Part shown: positions 46,179-57,439 of the stretch, in pieces
Layout of the letters: each line of letters starts with the position of its first letter
Numbering within the stretch: the first letter of the stretch is position 1
NCBI GenBank assembly: GCA_025765615.1
Contig: JAIVFJ010000005.1
Location: 124,001 to 188,000 of the forward strand
Direction of reading: 5' to 3'
DNA: 64,000 bases
Origin: Zopfochytrium polystomum
Taxonomy: Eukaryota > Chytridiomycota > Chytridiomycetes > Chytridiales > Chytridiaceae
Program-made: the position numbers and the translations under genes
Notes under the pieces: model-generated
The model's database searches: none
What the model was told of the DNA's origin: nothing
Seen by the model: only the letters and a program-made list of their open reading frames with translations

Positions 46179-47476
46179 ATGCCACCCAAAAGATCATACT
46201 GGTCAGACGAGGACGAAGGCAACCACAAGCCCAACCAGAACAAGTCCGGTGCTGTAGGATGCGGCGAGTCCGTCGATTCAAGCCCAGCGTTTCTTGACGG
46301 CTTGAAGAGGGCACGGCAAAAGCATGCGCCACATGACGGTGGGGATGAGACCGCCCGTGCGGACGAGGAAGGGGAGGAAGTCGACTACATGTCTGCTGCT
46401 TTCCTCGAGGCCGCGACGAATTCCAAGCCGAAAAGCGAGCGAACAGAGCCGTATTCAGTCCGTCGCCGACGCGAGCTGGAGGAACAGCGTCGGAAAGGGA
46501 CGGTCCTGTCCAAGGCAGAGCGTGGTACCGTAAGTTTCCTTTTTCTACATCCAAGAGAGTATTCGGAAAGCCCAGTCGGTTCACCCCGCCTTTTTTTGCT
46601 CATCCCGCCTTCAGAGCGTCAAGCGCGCGAGAGCGGCCTTCAGAATCACATTATGACGGAGGAGAACAAAGGATTTGCCATGCTTGCGAAGCTGGGATTC
46701 AAAAAGGGCATGGCATTGGGAAGGCCGATCGCGGAAAACGCGAAGGAGGAACCTCCAATATTGCCGTCTGGCCCGGCGAGAAAGCCGTTAAGCCAAAAGC
46801 CGTCTCTATCAAGGGATCGCCTTCTTGAGCCAATTCCAATTATTATTCGCGCTGGTGAGCGGACGTCGTGAAAGATTGCAAAGGGTCCTTCAATTAAAGT
46901 ACTTTTTATCCGTGAAAAAAGGTCAAGCCGGCCTCGGGCATCCGTCAGCCCCCACAACAGCACGATCAGCATTTTCCGCAGACATTGCCACTGAAGGACC
47001 TGGGGTTGCAGCCGACACGGCCGTCGCAGAGTTTGAATTTAGGGAATCTGCCGCCCGCCGGCATACCAGCCGACTGACTACCCGCGACCTGACGAATGCT
47101 CGCGCAGTCGTTCAATCACTCGACGAGGGAGCCAGCGTTCCACGCCACGAGCTATGGCCGCCTATTCCGAGTGCTCCTTTGGGAGAGGAGGGTGCTGGCG
47201 AGGTCGGTGAGCTTACAGTCCTGCACCAACTTATTGAGGCCTCCGAGGAGGACGAGTCGACGTTCTCAAAGATGGAGGTGAGCAAGGTGGAATAGTATTA
47301 TATTCGTTTCTCAACACCAATACCGTATCACTTAGAATGAAGACAAGCTGGTGATCGTGCTAGAGTACCTCAGGTCACATTACCAGTACTGTCTATACTG
47401 CGGCGACAGGTTCTCAACTGCGGAGGACATGGCAAAATCATGCCCTGGGTTCTCACGCGAGGATCACGATGAATGA
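46179..47476 (+). CDS. GPATCH11-like G-patch protein with C-terminal DUF4187
   Basis: Exons 46179-46524, 46615-46854, 46922-47277 and 47336-47476 give 360 residues with consistent phases. Landmarks: [13 protein letters not shown] near residue 65, a charged [13 protein letters not shown] helix, then the G-patch core [18 protein letters not shown] disordered middle follows. The C-terminal zinc-binding DUF4187 reads [17 protein letters not shown] ... [16 protein letters not shown]-patch proteins activate DEAH helicases; GPATCH11 has been tied to splicing and kinetochores. The first intron (46525-46614, 90 nt) begins with a weak GTACCG donor and is in frame without stops, so an unspliced form would add 30 residues. 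Confidence 0.88.
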
Positions 47477-47748
47477 GGGAAGTCTAGGCGTCCTTTGTTG
47501 AAAGGGAAAGCTGCAAAGCCTGATTGTCGCTGGCAGCGGTTGTCAACCGTAATACATGTCCATCATCTCCTTGCATGTCACCATTCAGCTGCGCGGCAGA
47601 GGTTTAATTCAGGGGCAACTAACCTAGATGTCCTAGCATCCGGGTCACCTCTCAACACACCTGACAAAGAGATTGTTGCGGGGGCGACACCCGCGCGCTC
47701 CACTGCAAAACGAGCAAAAACATGGTGGGAAACAAGGAATGGTGGGCA

Positions 47749-50504
47749 CTACTTCATCTCAAACGAACGCCCGAGAGCGCTCAACTTCTCCTCCAACTCT
47801 CTCAATTTCTTCACACCCTCAACAAGCTCCAAAAATCCTTTCTCCAAGCCAGACCGAATACTGTCTGCAGCCAACGACAGCGTTTCGCACATGGTCTTTG
47901 CCTCTGTGCGGACCAAGTCAACTGGGTTAGTATGATTATTCTCCAAGGCAAACGCCTGGCTCCCGAAAGCTATTTGGCACTCTAGCCACTCTCGCCTTGC
48001 TCTTTCTGCATCAAGCTCACGGCGTACGGTCTCGAGCTCCATGCTTGTAGCGGTGTATAATCCTTCGAAAGCTGCAGATCGCTTCAGGGATTCCGGGGAT
48101 TCCTCCGTCTCAATCTCTTCAGTCATGCCGACCTCATGGTTATCAGTTTGCGTCGATGCAATGTTCACTGCTACACACGCCGCGGGCTCCATTTCCGTGT
48201 GCAAAGCTTCGTCTCGCGAGCATTCAGCTGGTGAAAACGAAAATCCACGGTCTTCCTTTGCAGTGGAACCAGCCGAGAAGCGACTTTCAGTTCGGAGTCT
48301 TTTAACACTAACAGGTGAGAATCCGCTTCTTCCGCGTGGTTCACCTTCGTCGACGACATCCCTTTGTTGATCAAAGCCGACCTCGGTATGCGTGGCCACA
48401 CATTCTACAGTAACGCGGCCCGCGTTTTCATACTCGGTTATAATCATCTCGGCAGCTTTTCGGCAACTGTCGGCCAAGGAAGTCGAGCAAGAGTCCTTTC
48501 TGGTGCGAGATACCGTACATTCTTGGTCCAGCGGTTGGACGGTGTGAAAAAAATTATGCGAATCATTTTGCTCTTGGATGGAGGGGTGTCTCCAATATTG
48601 GTTGCCCACTCCAAACCCGTTTGAGCTGCTTGGGGCTCGGAATTCCTGGCCAACTGAAGCAAACTCTTCACTATCCGCTGCATGAGTTCCTTCATGCGCT
48701 GGTGGAATTTGGACTCCGTACGTTATTCCATCGCCATTTTGTACAGTATTATCTTTGCCGCGACAGAAATAAATACTGCCTGCATTCTCCGGTTCTTCAA
48801 TCGATTCATGTTCACTGTGAACATTAGGTTCGGCCTGTTTATGATTACTTCGTGATTCATCGTCGCAAGGAAAGCCGCCAACTACGGGAGGCATAGTCGA
48901 TTTGGACACGAGATCCATGCTTCCATCTTGGTTAGATTCTTCTGACGCTTCTGCAATATTCTCCGCCTCATCAAGGTCCCCTCCCTCGCTGACTTCGACT
49001 TCCGAAGGCAAGTGATGGCTATCGGTTTCACTTGTGTCGCTGTCAACTTGAATGGTTACAGGACCTCCAGGTTGCGACACCGCCGTCGAAAGAAATGGTT
49101 CTTCGGTATTAGGTTGCCTTTGCTCCCATTCAGTAAACCCGTCCAATCATTCATCAAGATTGAAGAACTCCAAGTGATCCTTTTCAGACTGGAAAGAAGC
49201 TCTTGTGTCGGCTGCGTACGAAGCATAGCGAGAATCATTAGCAGACGTTGAATGCGTGTTTGGCGCCCATTCCTGTTCGGAGTTATTTTGGCTTTCAAAA
49301 GTTGTTGTGGACTCGTCCCACGGTTCTCGGGAGCTGCTCCAAAGTCGCACATCTGCGTCCGATGACCTCATTTCTCTTGGCAGTCCGTGTTCCCCAACTT
49401 TTCGGTCGGAGCGTGTTCTGTGGCTGGCAGAATTGGGGCTGGTTGTGACCTCCGCTGGGCTCGAATTTAGGGACCTGGACACGTCAGCTTGAGCTTGATT
49501 GGGCTGCGAACGATAACGACCGGGATGCCGCTCTTGAAAAGGGTGAGAGTGGCCAGGCCGGGCAGCATGAACTTTTGGCAGTCTTGCTTTACTGGCATCG
49601 CATTTAATGGGAGTGTCGTCTTCGACTGGAGCGTGCTGCGCGAGAGAAACGGAAGAGCCTCTGGAGAATCCGCAAGGCGAATTCCTGGCATCCGATTCAC
49701 ACTGTTCGTAATGAGACCTGTTATAGTATGAGAAATAATGATCCGCATATGGCGCAGATAAGCCACTGTGTGGCGTTGGACGCGTTTGATGTTGACTCGA
49801 ATGCATTACTTCGTCAATCGTGTCAAAGGGAGGGGGTGATGTTGATGTTGAGACAACGACTACCGTCAAATTGCAGCCGTCTGCTTGACGAATCTGCACC
49901 ACTCTAGGTGTGCTTGTAGCAACTGGCGACGTTGGGGGAAGGGCCCCTCCCCATATGTTGTTGGTGCTCCTCGAGTTTGACGAAAATGGAGCGGGCGTTG
50001 AAGGGCGGATCGTTGGGTTCTGGACACTCTCAGCTTTTTCAGGGAGATGGCGCCTCCATGCGTGGATATTTTCGCTGAAGCGAAATCTAGGTTGAGGATC
50101 TGGATGCGGTTAGTCTCCAAAGGAGGACGTTGTGCCGGTGGCGAACCTTCTGGCCGCAAGCCAACATGTTCCGTCTCTAATTGTTCGGCTGGATCGACAT
50201 GGGGTTGCTCCGCATTGACCGTGGGTTTAGTTGTAGGGACAGGGATGCGGCCTCCAACGCTGCCACCAGAGCTGCTCAACGGTTGGCGTTCCCCTCTCGG
50301 GGTTACTGACTTTGGAGGGGTGTATCGGTCAGTTTGGTGGATGCCACTTCGACTGGCAGAAGGGGAGCTTAAGGGGTCATCGCTCCAGAGGCGTTTTACT
50401 CGTAAAGGCTTGAACTTTGGGTCAGCTAAACTCGAATGAGACGATGAGGGCGATGCAGCTTGGGCTCTGGTGAACCATGAACTTGGTGGGGGCATGGTGC
50501 TCAT
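47749..50504 (-). CDS. unknown disordered protein with C-terminal coiled coil
   Basis: Exon 1 is 50147-50504 (start MSTMPPPSSWFTRAQ). A 47-nt intron with a CTAAC branch point and CATCCAG acceptor follows. The frame then stays open from 50099 to the stop at 47749, except for one TGA at 49147-49149. A 102-nt GT-AG intron (49118-49219, with TACTGAAT near its end) would remove that stop and keep the frame; the product would be about 868 residues. The protein is Ser/Pro-rich at first, then acidic. The last ~110 residues form a coiled coil (LETVRRELDAERARREWLE ... GVKKLRELEEKLSALGRSFE). I recognise no family. It converges on GPATCH11. Confidence 0.55.
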
Positions 50505-50944
50505 TGCCACCGCCACGTCAGTGTTTCTTATTCCTATTTTGCGCTTTTTTTTTTTTTTGACTACGAAGTGAGGAAACGAGAAGGACGCGGGGGGTGGCGA
50601 GCAGCACCACCGAACGAGCAGGAAACCGAGGTAGCGGGGTGACCAGGGGTTTAGGGTTGATACACATGAGACAATAACAAGGTGGTAGGTCACTAATAAG
50701 GGTGTGTTGGGAGCGTTTGAATCGAAGAGGGCCTGGAAGTCAGCGAGAGGGAGTATTTTCGGAGCCAGAAACGGATGAGCTATCTCAAATCAAAAGGGCA
50801 ACAGAAATAAGAAGTGAACGGAAGAAGGAGTTGGAAGGGGAGAGAAGGGGTGTGGGAAGGAAGAAAAATAGGACAAATGCTTTATATAGGACAGAGAGCG
50901 AGTGTGAAATTCATTGACAGGTTCAATGGGAGAGGCGGTGACGG
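50505..50944. other. spacer with poly-T/poly-A run between two minus-strand genes
   Basis: A 14-bp T run lies near 50547-50560. The remainder is A/G-rich on the + strand. It should hold the promoter of the coiled-coil gene and the 3' UTR of the WNK gene; no further gene is supported. Confidence 0.4.
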
Positions 50945-53520
50945 TTATTGTAGGGAAAATCCGTCTAACCCCAAACTCGAAGTCTTCGAGGGGAAGGCCC
51001 CGACGCCTGCACATGGCGAAGTCGAGGCAGTTAGAGGAGATAAAGGCGAGTAACTCTGGCTTCCGCTGCGCTCAGACTTAATTCGCATTCCAGTGTTCAG
51101 TGGGGCGATGTGCGTCGCCCCCGGAGCCTCTCCATTGCTCTTGTCTGAAATCGGAAACCCACCACAGGTTGAGGCGGAATTTGGTGTTGAACTTTCAGGA
51201 TTTTCGGTGAACTTAGTCGTCGGTGAACTGTCGGAGCTGATGGAAATGATAGGTCCAGGACCGCTCCGGAATGGAGGCGGCCTCAGGCAATCACCAGAAG
51301 GTCTGTTGGCGGGGACTTTTGAGCCATTCGATGAAAACTGTAGACATTCAGCTGGTAGTGGGACATTCAGCGGCTTAATCTGAACAAGGTCATGTTCGCT
51401 AATGCCTTCGGGCCTCGGGCGGCCAACGAATTCCGGTGACAGCGGTGATCTCGGAAGGCTGCGATAATTTGCCGGGCTGTACAGCGATGGCGACCACGAC
51501 GAGGGGAGACTAAGGGAAGGAGGAGTACCACTAGCGTCGAGCATGGGAATTTCGGCAAATATTGGTGTAAGAGATGTTGTGGCGTGTCTGCTGGAATAGC
51601 TTTGTAGGTCTGGAGGGGAGAATTCAAACGGAATATCGTCCCAGTGAGGGTCAGGCTGGCCGGCGGGGCGAGGGAGAGTTCCGCTGAAAGACGGAACGTG
51701 TGTTAATCGGCTTCCTGCCGTTGAGTCCGGGTAACTGGCCATCGACGAAATGGAGGAGATGCTTGCACGCTTAGTATGGGAAGGTGTCTGCGATGTCGCA
51801 TGCTGGAGGCTCCAGGCGTCATAAGCCGAGAGCGAGTTGGACCTTTGGTGGACCGGTGCATCATCACCGAACCTCATCCGGTCGTAATAGGCCGACAACT
51901 GTCTGGCCGAACTTTGTGGACTCGACGCGAGCAAACCGATGGCTGGCTCAGGTGACGCTTTGCCGTCCACATCAAAACCGACGCGCTGGTCCGACTCCGC
52001 TCGTGTGACTGACGGAATAAAAGACTGGTGCGCCAACGCTTCCGAACGAAGGCCACCAATCCGACCGTAATTGCGCTCCAAGCTTGGATTTGGTGACATG
52101 AGTTTTATCGGGCGAACACCGCCGATTACTAGTTCCAGCTTTCGCCGAGCGAGGTCTTCATCTCGAGGGTCGATCACTCTTTCACGAACCATTTCCCGGA
52201 CAACGTTTGCGGCAGTGTCCTCTCGGCAGTGAAATGGGAATTTAATCTCTTGCACGGGAGCGTTTGGGTGAGGCATGTAGAGGACCTTCAGTTTTACTTG
52301 GTCCTCCGACATGCGTTCAATAACTTCAACTACCACAGCATCGTAAGCAGATAGAGAGGACTTGTGGCGCACACCATTCAAATCCGGTTGCTCGTCAATA
52401 GAGCTTCGAGTTTCTCTCGCTTGGCTGGATGCATCGTATAGAGAAACTTCCGGCCGCGAGTTCTCGTCAAGGCATTTCAGAAAGTCCGACCTCAGCAACT
52501 GAGAAGCCGACGGTCGTTCCGTCGGGTCGAATCGTATACACTGCTCAATGAAATTTTTCGTGCTCTCGTCTACAACCTTGTGAAATGCCGCCGGCTTCAC
52601 CCCAGCCGTAACTTTCTTGTATATTTGAGCTTGGTTTTGGCACTCCGAATAGGGATACTCTTTCGTGACAATTTCAATAACGACCATTCCAAATGCGTAG
52701 ATGTCCACCTTTTCGTCATAGCTCTCGTCATAAAGTTCCGGTGCCATAAATTCGGGTGTGCTGCAAACAGAAATGTGAGTCTTTTAGGTCAAACTGATGT
52801 TACAGGAGCTCCAACTTACCCTAGAACGGACGACAGCCTATCCGTTTTCATCATTGTGGCCAATCCCAAATCACCAATTTTCGCCTGCCCATTGTTACCA
52901 TTAACGAAAATATTGTCGCCTTTCAGATCGCTGAATTTGGGAAACTTGGGTTAGAATGGCGATCAAAGTGAGGAGAGAACACCATTGCGCACCGATGAAT
53001 TACAGGGGGGTTACGAGAGTGCAGGTACTCAAGGCCAGAAAGTATCTGACGGCACCAATTCTTCAAGACTTTGGGCTTGACAGGCCCCTTCAATTTGCGG
53101 ACGTACGATTTGAGGGTGCCAGAAGTCATCAGCTCAGTGATGAAGTAAACTCGTTCTCGGTCATCGTTTCCACGGCTTGTCCAGAAGTGGAGTAGGTTGA
53201 TGATGTTTTCATTTCGAAGGGACCGAAGAATGGATATCTCCGACACAACCCGATGAATGTCCCTTTTCGACAGTCGCTCCAATCGTAGTCGATACCAGGC
53301 TACCTCCTTTCCCTCCTCTTCGTCGAACGCTTTAAAGACCTCCTTGCAAGCCCCGTTTCCAAGGCTCGTCTTGTAACGGACGAATCTGCCAGAGGGGTCG
53401 GTCTGAAACAACGAGGATGAGGAGGCGACAAAGGAGTTCTGAAGGACGCATTCATGCATGCGCTACCTCAACGACTCGGTGGTTGTCGTCAATCTCCTCG
53501 TCCTCGGAGAGATGCGACAT
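50945..53520 (-). CDS. WNK (with-no-lysine) family kinase with PF2/OSR1-like domain
   Basis: Exons 53467-53520, 52993-53402, 52820-52930 and 50945-52760 give 796 residues with consistent phases. The Gly loop [13 protein letters not shown] carries the relocated lysine, and the beta-3 position normally holding Lys reads EVAWYRLRL, which is the WNK signature. [22 protein letters not shown] (DLG in place of DFG) and [11 protein letters not shown] complete the kinase (residues ~20-290). Residues ~330-415 ([20 protein letters not shown] ... [11 protein letters not shown]) read as the PF2/OSR1-C-like domain found after WNK kinase domains. The rest is Ser/Pro-rich. WNKs sense osmotic state and chloride in animals; which target they have in a fungus is open. 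Exon 1 is a short acidic leader ([18 protein letters not shown]). Confidence 0.9.
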
Positions 53521-54055
53521 GGCGGCTGACCTGTGGACGATGCAGCGCACCTGCAGCAAAAGCTAGCTCGAAAGCCAAAGGGGCCGGCCTGCCGAGAAGT
53601 GCGTCGCCTAGCAGGCAATGGGAATTAAAGTGAAGATCTGACGATGCGGTAACCCTGTCGAGCTTCAGCAAGGCAAATGAATGCAAAAGAAGTGTAAATG
53701 AGTTGAAGCATTCATGCGGCCAACAAATTTGCAGGCAGTTGTCTCGATCAGTGCTGTTCCGTCAATTTGTCCCAAATTGACCCGCCTTCCACAGTCGCGA
53801 CAGAGAAACAACGCTGGTGGGGGGTGGGTTCGGTTGAGTGGACTCGGCTCACCTGGAGAACGCAAGTCGGGTCTGAGAGATGAGAACAGGTGCTGCGTGA
53901 AGGCGCGCTGTCGATGTGCGTTGCGCGTGGGCAAGTGTGGGAGGGAGGGCGCAAGAGAGTTGTTGCTTCCCCGTGGCGTTGGGTTAATCTTTTGGTTGTT
54001 TGTTTTTTCATTCTTTTCATTTTCTTTCTTTTTTTTGCCAGAGGGAAGCAGTTCC

Positions 54056-54060
<5 letters not shown>

Positions 54061-54094
<34 letters not shown>
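54061..54094. repeat. (AG)n microsatellite
   Basis: A perfect 34-bp AG run, then GCGAGGGAGAGAG. Confidence 0.95.
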
Positions 54095-54104
<10 letters not shown>

Positions 54105-54489
54105 AGTGAGGGGAGGAGACAAATGCCTATTTCCTTCACCCCCCATCAACCTCAATTCTCTCCATTTTTGATGGATGCCATTGATTTTTCCTTCTTTTTT
54201 CCATTTTGTAGCTGCAGCTGTTTGTTTTTCCTTTTCTTGCACAAAACAAAATTTGCTGTTCTCTGTTTTTTGTTGTTGTTTGTGTTTTGCTTTTCTCATG
54301 GTTCCATTTTGGCAAAATGGGGAGAGCATCGGCGGCCAAATGGAACAGACGGCTGGCAGAGACAGAGAGAGACAGACAGACGACGGAGAGGGAGACATTT
54401 GAGAAGCAGATGGAGACCGTCATGCTGATGGCTGATTTTCGTTCAATCTCCCGCCCATTCTTCTTTTTGCTCTTGTTGCTGCAAGCCGA

Positions 54490-54517
54490 CTTTTTTTTGT
54501 TTTTTTTTTTTTTTTTT
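54490..54517. repeat. poly-T run
   Basis: About 27 T with a single G interruption. Confidence 0.9.
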
Positions 54518-54713
54518 GGGAGGAAGAATTTGTGAGCAAAAAACCGTTCCTTTCCGTCATCAGCCGAATTAAGGGTCCACAGTGGGGAATTCCACGCCGC
54601 CGCGACAGACAGGCTGCGAATGTTGTGTGCAACACACACAGCCACCACCACCTGTTGTGCGTTGTGTCTCACCACGGTCTCTCCGCATGCCCCAAATCCA
54701 TCTCTCCAACAAC

Positions 54714-54740
54714 AAAAAAAAAAAAAAAAACAAAAAAAAA
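54714..54740. repeat. poly-A run
   Basis: About 26 A with a single C interruption, just downstream of the CNB-fold gene on its opposite strand. Confidence 0.9.
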
Positions 54741-54776
54741 CTGGCGAAAGAAGAGCAGCCGTCTGTCTCGCTGTCC

Positions 54777-57330
54777 CTAAGTCTCTCTCTCGCACCTGGA
54801 GATGACGTGTGCCGCGCGCATCCTTCTCACCGAATCGTCTGTCAGTCGGGAGAAGGGAGTGGCAAGCTGCCCCAACAGGCTGCTGTGGCTGCTGCTCCTG
54901 TTCGTGCTGCTGCTGCTTTGTCTTCTGCCTCTGCCGCTGTCTTTGCTGCCGCTGTTGCTGGTGCTGGTTTTGCTGCTGAAACAACTGCTGGTGCTGGTGC
55001 TGCTGCTGCTGCTGCTGCTGCGACTGCTGGGGCGCCGCCGATCTTCGTATTGGTGGCGTTGGTGGTGGTGGTGATGGTGGTGGTAGTGGTGGCGCCCATC
55101 ATCTCTCTGCCCGCCGCCACCAGCAGCAACAAGTCCTTCTTGTTCTTCTTCTTCTTCTTCTTCTTCTTGTTCCTCATACACATCCTTCCTGTCGTCATCA
55201 GCGGCGACGGGGTGGGTCTCTGTGCCACCAACACCCCCGAATTCGTCGATTCCTTCATCTCCGTTGGCCTCGCCGTCAAAACCAAAAATATCAAGTTTTC
55301 CCTCTTCTCCACAGCCGCCCAGGATTGTGGCGTGGCGCGGCTCCAAAGCCCCCCCTCCTCCATCGGATTCTTCTTCCTCCTTTTCGTCTCTAACGGTTTC
55401 TTTGCCGCCACAGTGCCGCGCCTCCCGCCGCGTGTGGCGTCTCGGCTTGGTGTGGTGCATAATGGTTTGGACAGGGTTGTCTTCGTCTGGTTCAACCCCT
55501 CCCCGCCGCCACGCTTGCGGTTTCCCCAAAAGCGGTGTGGTCCACTCGCTGATACCGACGGCGCTGATGCATTCCACGTCGTTCAGCGCCACGACGGTGA
55601 AGGGGCATCCGCGATACGCGGAACGGTCGAAGACGGACCCTTCGTTGAAATGCGCTCCCGGGGCCATGTTGCCAACCAGCGTTTGACTCCTGCCAGGGGG
55701 AAGGAAACCACATTACGAAAGAAGTAAAAAAAGCTGTTGTGGTCTCTTACGCGAAAGATCCCTCTTTGATCTGAATGTTCCGCAACACCTGTGCGAACCA
55801 CCTCATCGGGGTGCCCGCCAATCACATTTGAGGAAGAGTACACGCAGTGGCAATGGTTGATGGATGTTAGGGCCACAGTTAGAAAGGTTTAGTGGGAGAA
55901 CAACGCACCGCGCAGCGTCCTGTTCTCACAACGTAAAGCTCATCGATTCGGTATCCCTCAGCAATCACGACCTGGCCCTCAGAGAATCTGTGGCGTTTCA
56001 TGGTTTTCGCAATTAACCCGACGACATTCTCCGGGAGGGAAGAAAACAGGGGCACCCTGTGTCGGAGGAAGTGTTCCATTGTTTTCTGCTCCATCCTCTT
56101 CACTGAGTATTCAGCACCGAAATAGGAACGCGTGGGATGTTTTGGAGAAGTAAGGAAAAGAGAGTTTGGTTGCGGCACGGAAAGCAAATAAAACGAATTG
56201 CTTACAATGCCCACGCATGCGCCAGAAGCAGGACTTTGAGTACACCAGCGCCAAGACTTCCGTTTCGCACAAAAGCGTCGCGGTGTGTGGAGTGTCATGC
56301 ACCAGTGAGTATCCTCCAAAGGTATCACCCGTGGAGAGCTTCTTTCCGGTGGACGACTGTGCTTTGTATCCGGCTTCTTGTTTCAAACCGCCAACTGCGG
56401 AGAAAGTTTGACTGTCACCGTGAAGGGCTTGTCGCATCGACTCATTTAAAGTGTTGTGGGGGACACGGCTGTTTACGTTGGAGCTTTGTGGATGATGCTG
56501 ATGGTGGTGGTGGTGGGATGAACTGAACGAAAGATGGTCCTTTCTGTCTTCGAAGATAGCTGTGGGCTTCCCTTCTGCGACAACAGCAATTTGTCCGGAA
56601 AGTATTAGGTACCAAGCGGTTCCCAGCTCCCCTCGAGAAACTATTTCGGCACCGGAGGTGTACCGCTGGATATTGCCCTGCGATGCGAGGTGTGTGAGAA
56701 TAAAACTTGAGGATAACTGCTTGAATGATCTGGATTCCTGTTTAGTAGCAGGAAAATAGAGGATAAAAGCAAAATGAGGGTGAAACGACTGACGGAAGGC
56801 TTTTCAGGCAGGTCTGGAAGAAAATTGTTAGAAAGGTATTGGCCGTGCTTATCGCTTGCCTCGATGAACTGTCTCTCCTCTTCCGATCGGTTCCAGTCGT
56901 CTTTCTGCAGTACCTCCAGGAGCTTGTTAAAATGGCGGCGAAAGAAAGCCGACCCCCCGGGACCGATAAGATCATCCATCGATTGCGCACTGTTTGTTGG
57001 GACATGGGCAGCATCTACGGCCCCAATCTTTTGTTGGACTATTTTGTTATCACCCCCTTCGTCCTTTGATGTCTGTCCGTTATCGTCAGCACCGATTCGT
57101 ACCTCGTGTGGCAAGGAGTTCGTTGTCGCTTCTGTGGGCTCAGTGGTTTTTTTGTGGGCCTCTCCATCGTGCTCAATAGTGGCAGTCTCCAGGACTCCGT
57201 CCATGATTTCCAATGTTGGTCCTACACGAGAATCTTTCTTCGGCTCGCCTGGATTCGCGCTTTGATAACCCATTTGAGATAAGAAACGCAAATCGGTCGC
57301 TTTCTTTTCTTTTGTTTGAACGTACGACAT
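54777..57330 (-). CDS. double cyclic-nucleotide-binding-fold protein with homopolymer-rich tail
   Basis: Exons 56794-57330, 56206-56737, 55909-56102, 55751-55788 (38 nt) and 54777-55689 give 737 residues with consistent phases. Residues ~1-180 are charged. The first CNB fold starts at residue ~205 (EIVSRGELGTAWYLILSGQI), is split by a His-rich loop (HHHHHHQHH) and ends FGGYSLVHDTPHTATLLCE. The second (LFSSLPENVVGLIAKTMKRH, GYRIDELYVVRTG, ending FNEGSVF ... FTVVALNDVEC) follows. The canonical cassette FGE-x-AL ... PR-x-AT is altered in both (Glu to Gly and Arg to His in the first), so cAMP or cGMP binding is doubtful. The tail has Glu, His and Ser runs encoded by triplet repeats. The two-CNB layout without a kinase-inhibitor site resembles CNBD2-type proteins rather than the PKA regulatory subunit. 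Confidence 0.75.
54880..55024. repeat. (CTG)n-rich triplet tract inside the CNB-fold CDS
   Basis: Imperfect CTG/CTT triplets; on the coding (minus) strand they give Ser-rich sequence with Lys and Gly. Confidence 0.85.
55138..55168. repeat. (TTC)n triplet tract inside the CNB-fold CDS
   Basis: TTC/TTG units encode a Glu/Gln run (EEQEEEEEEEEQE) on the minus strand. Confidence 0.9.
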
Positions 57331-57439
57331 GGTGCGTCGTGTTGCGCGGATCGGGGAGGACGAAGAAGCTCGAGTAGCCCTGCTAGAAGGTCGCCCTTCG
57401 ACAGTTGTCGAGTGAGACGTCCTTCATTTTGGTGGCGAG

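Larger units (their letters stand above)
53521..54776. other. 1.25-kb low-complexity spacer, no supported gene
   Basis: Between the WNK start and the stop of the CNB-fold gene. Much of it is strand-asymmetric: an AG run, T-rich pyrimidine blocks (53980-54040, 54190-54300), long T and A homopolymers. Long frames that cross it translate to Arg-Glu, Phe or Gln/Lys runs and are not credible genes. Confidence 0.6.

Noticed and set aside
53748..54984. Two long minus-strand frames in the spacer next to the WNK gene
   Set aside because: They translate homopolymers and dinucleotide repeats (Ser-Leu, Lys, Gln runs) and have no credible start or motif.
54880..55170. Possible CRISPR-like or minisatellite array
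   Set aside because: The units are coding triplets with no spacer structure.
54582..55727. 381-codon + strand frame with long hydrophobic runs opposite the CNB-fold gene
   Set aside because: The Leu, Phe and Ala runs arise from the complement of Ser, Glu and Gln triplet repeats; the minus strand has a phase-consistent five-exon gene.
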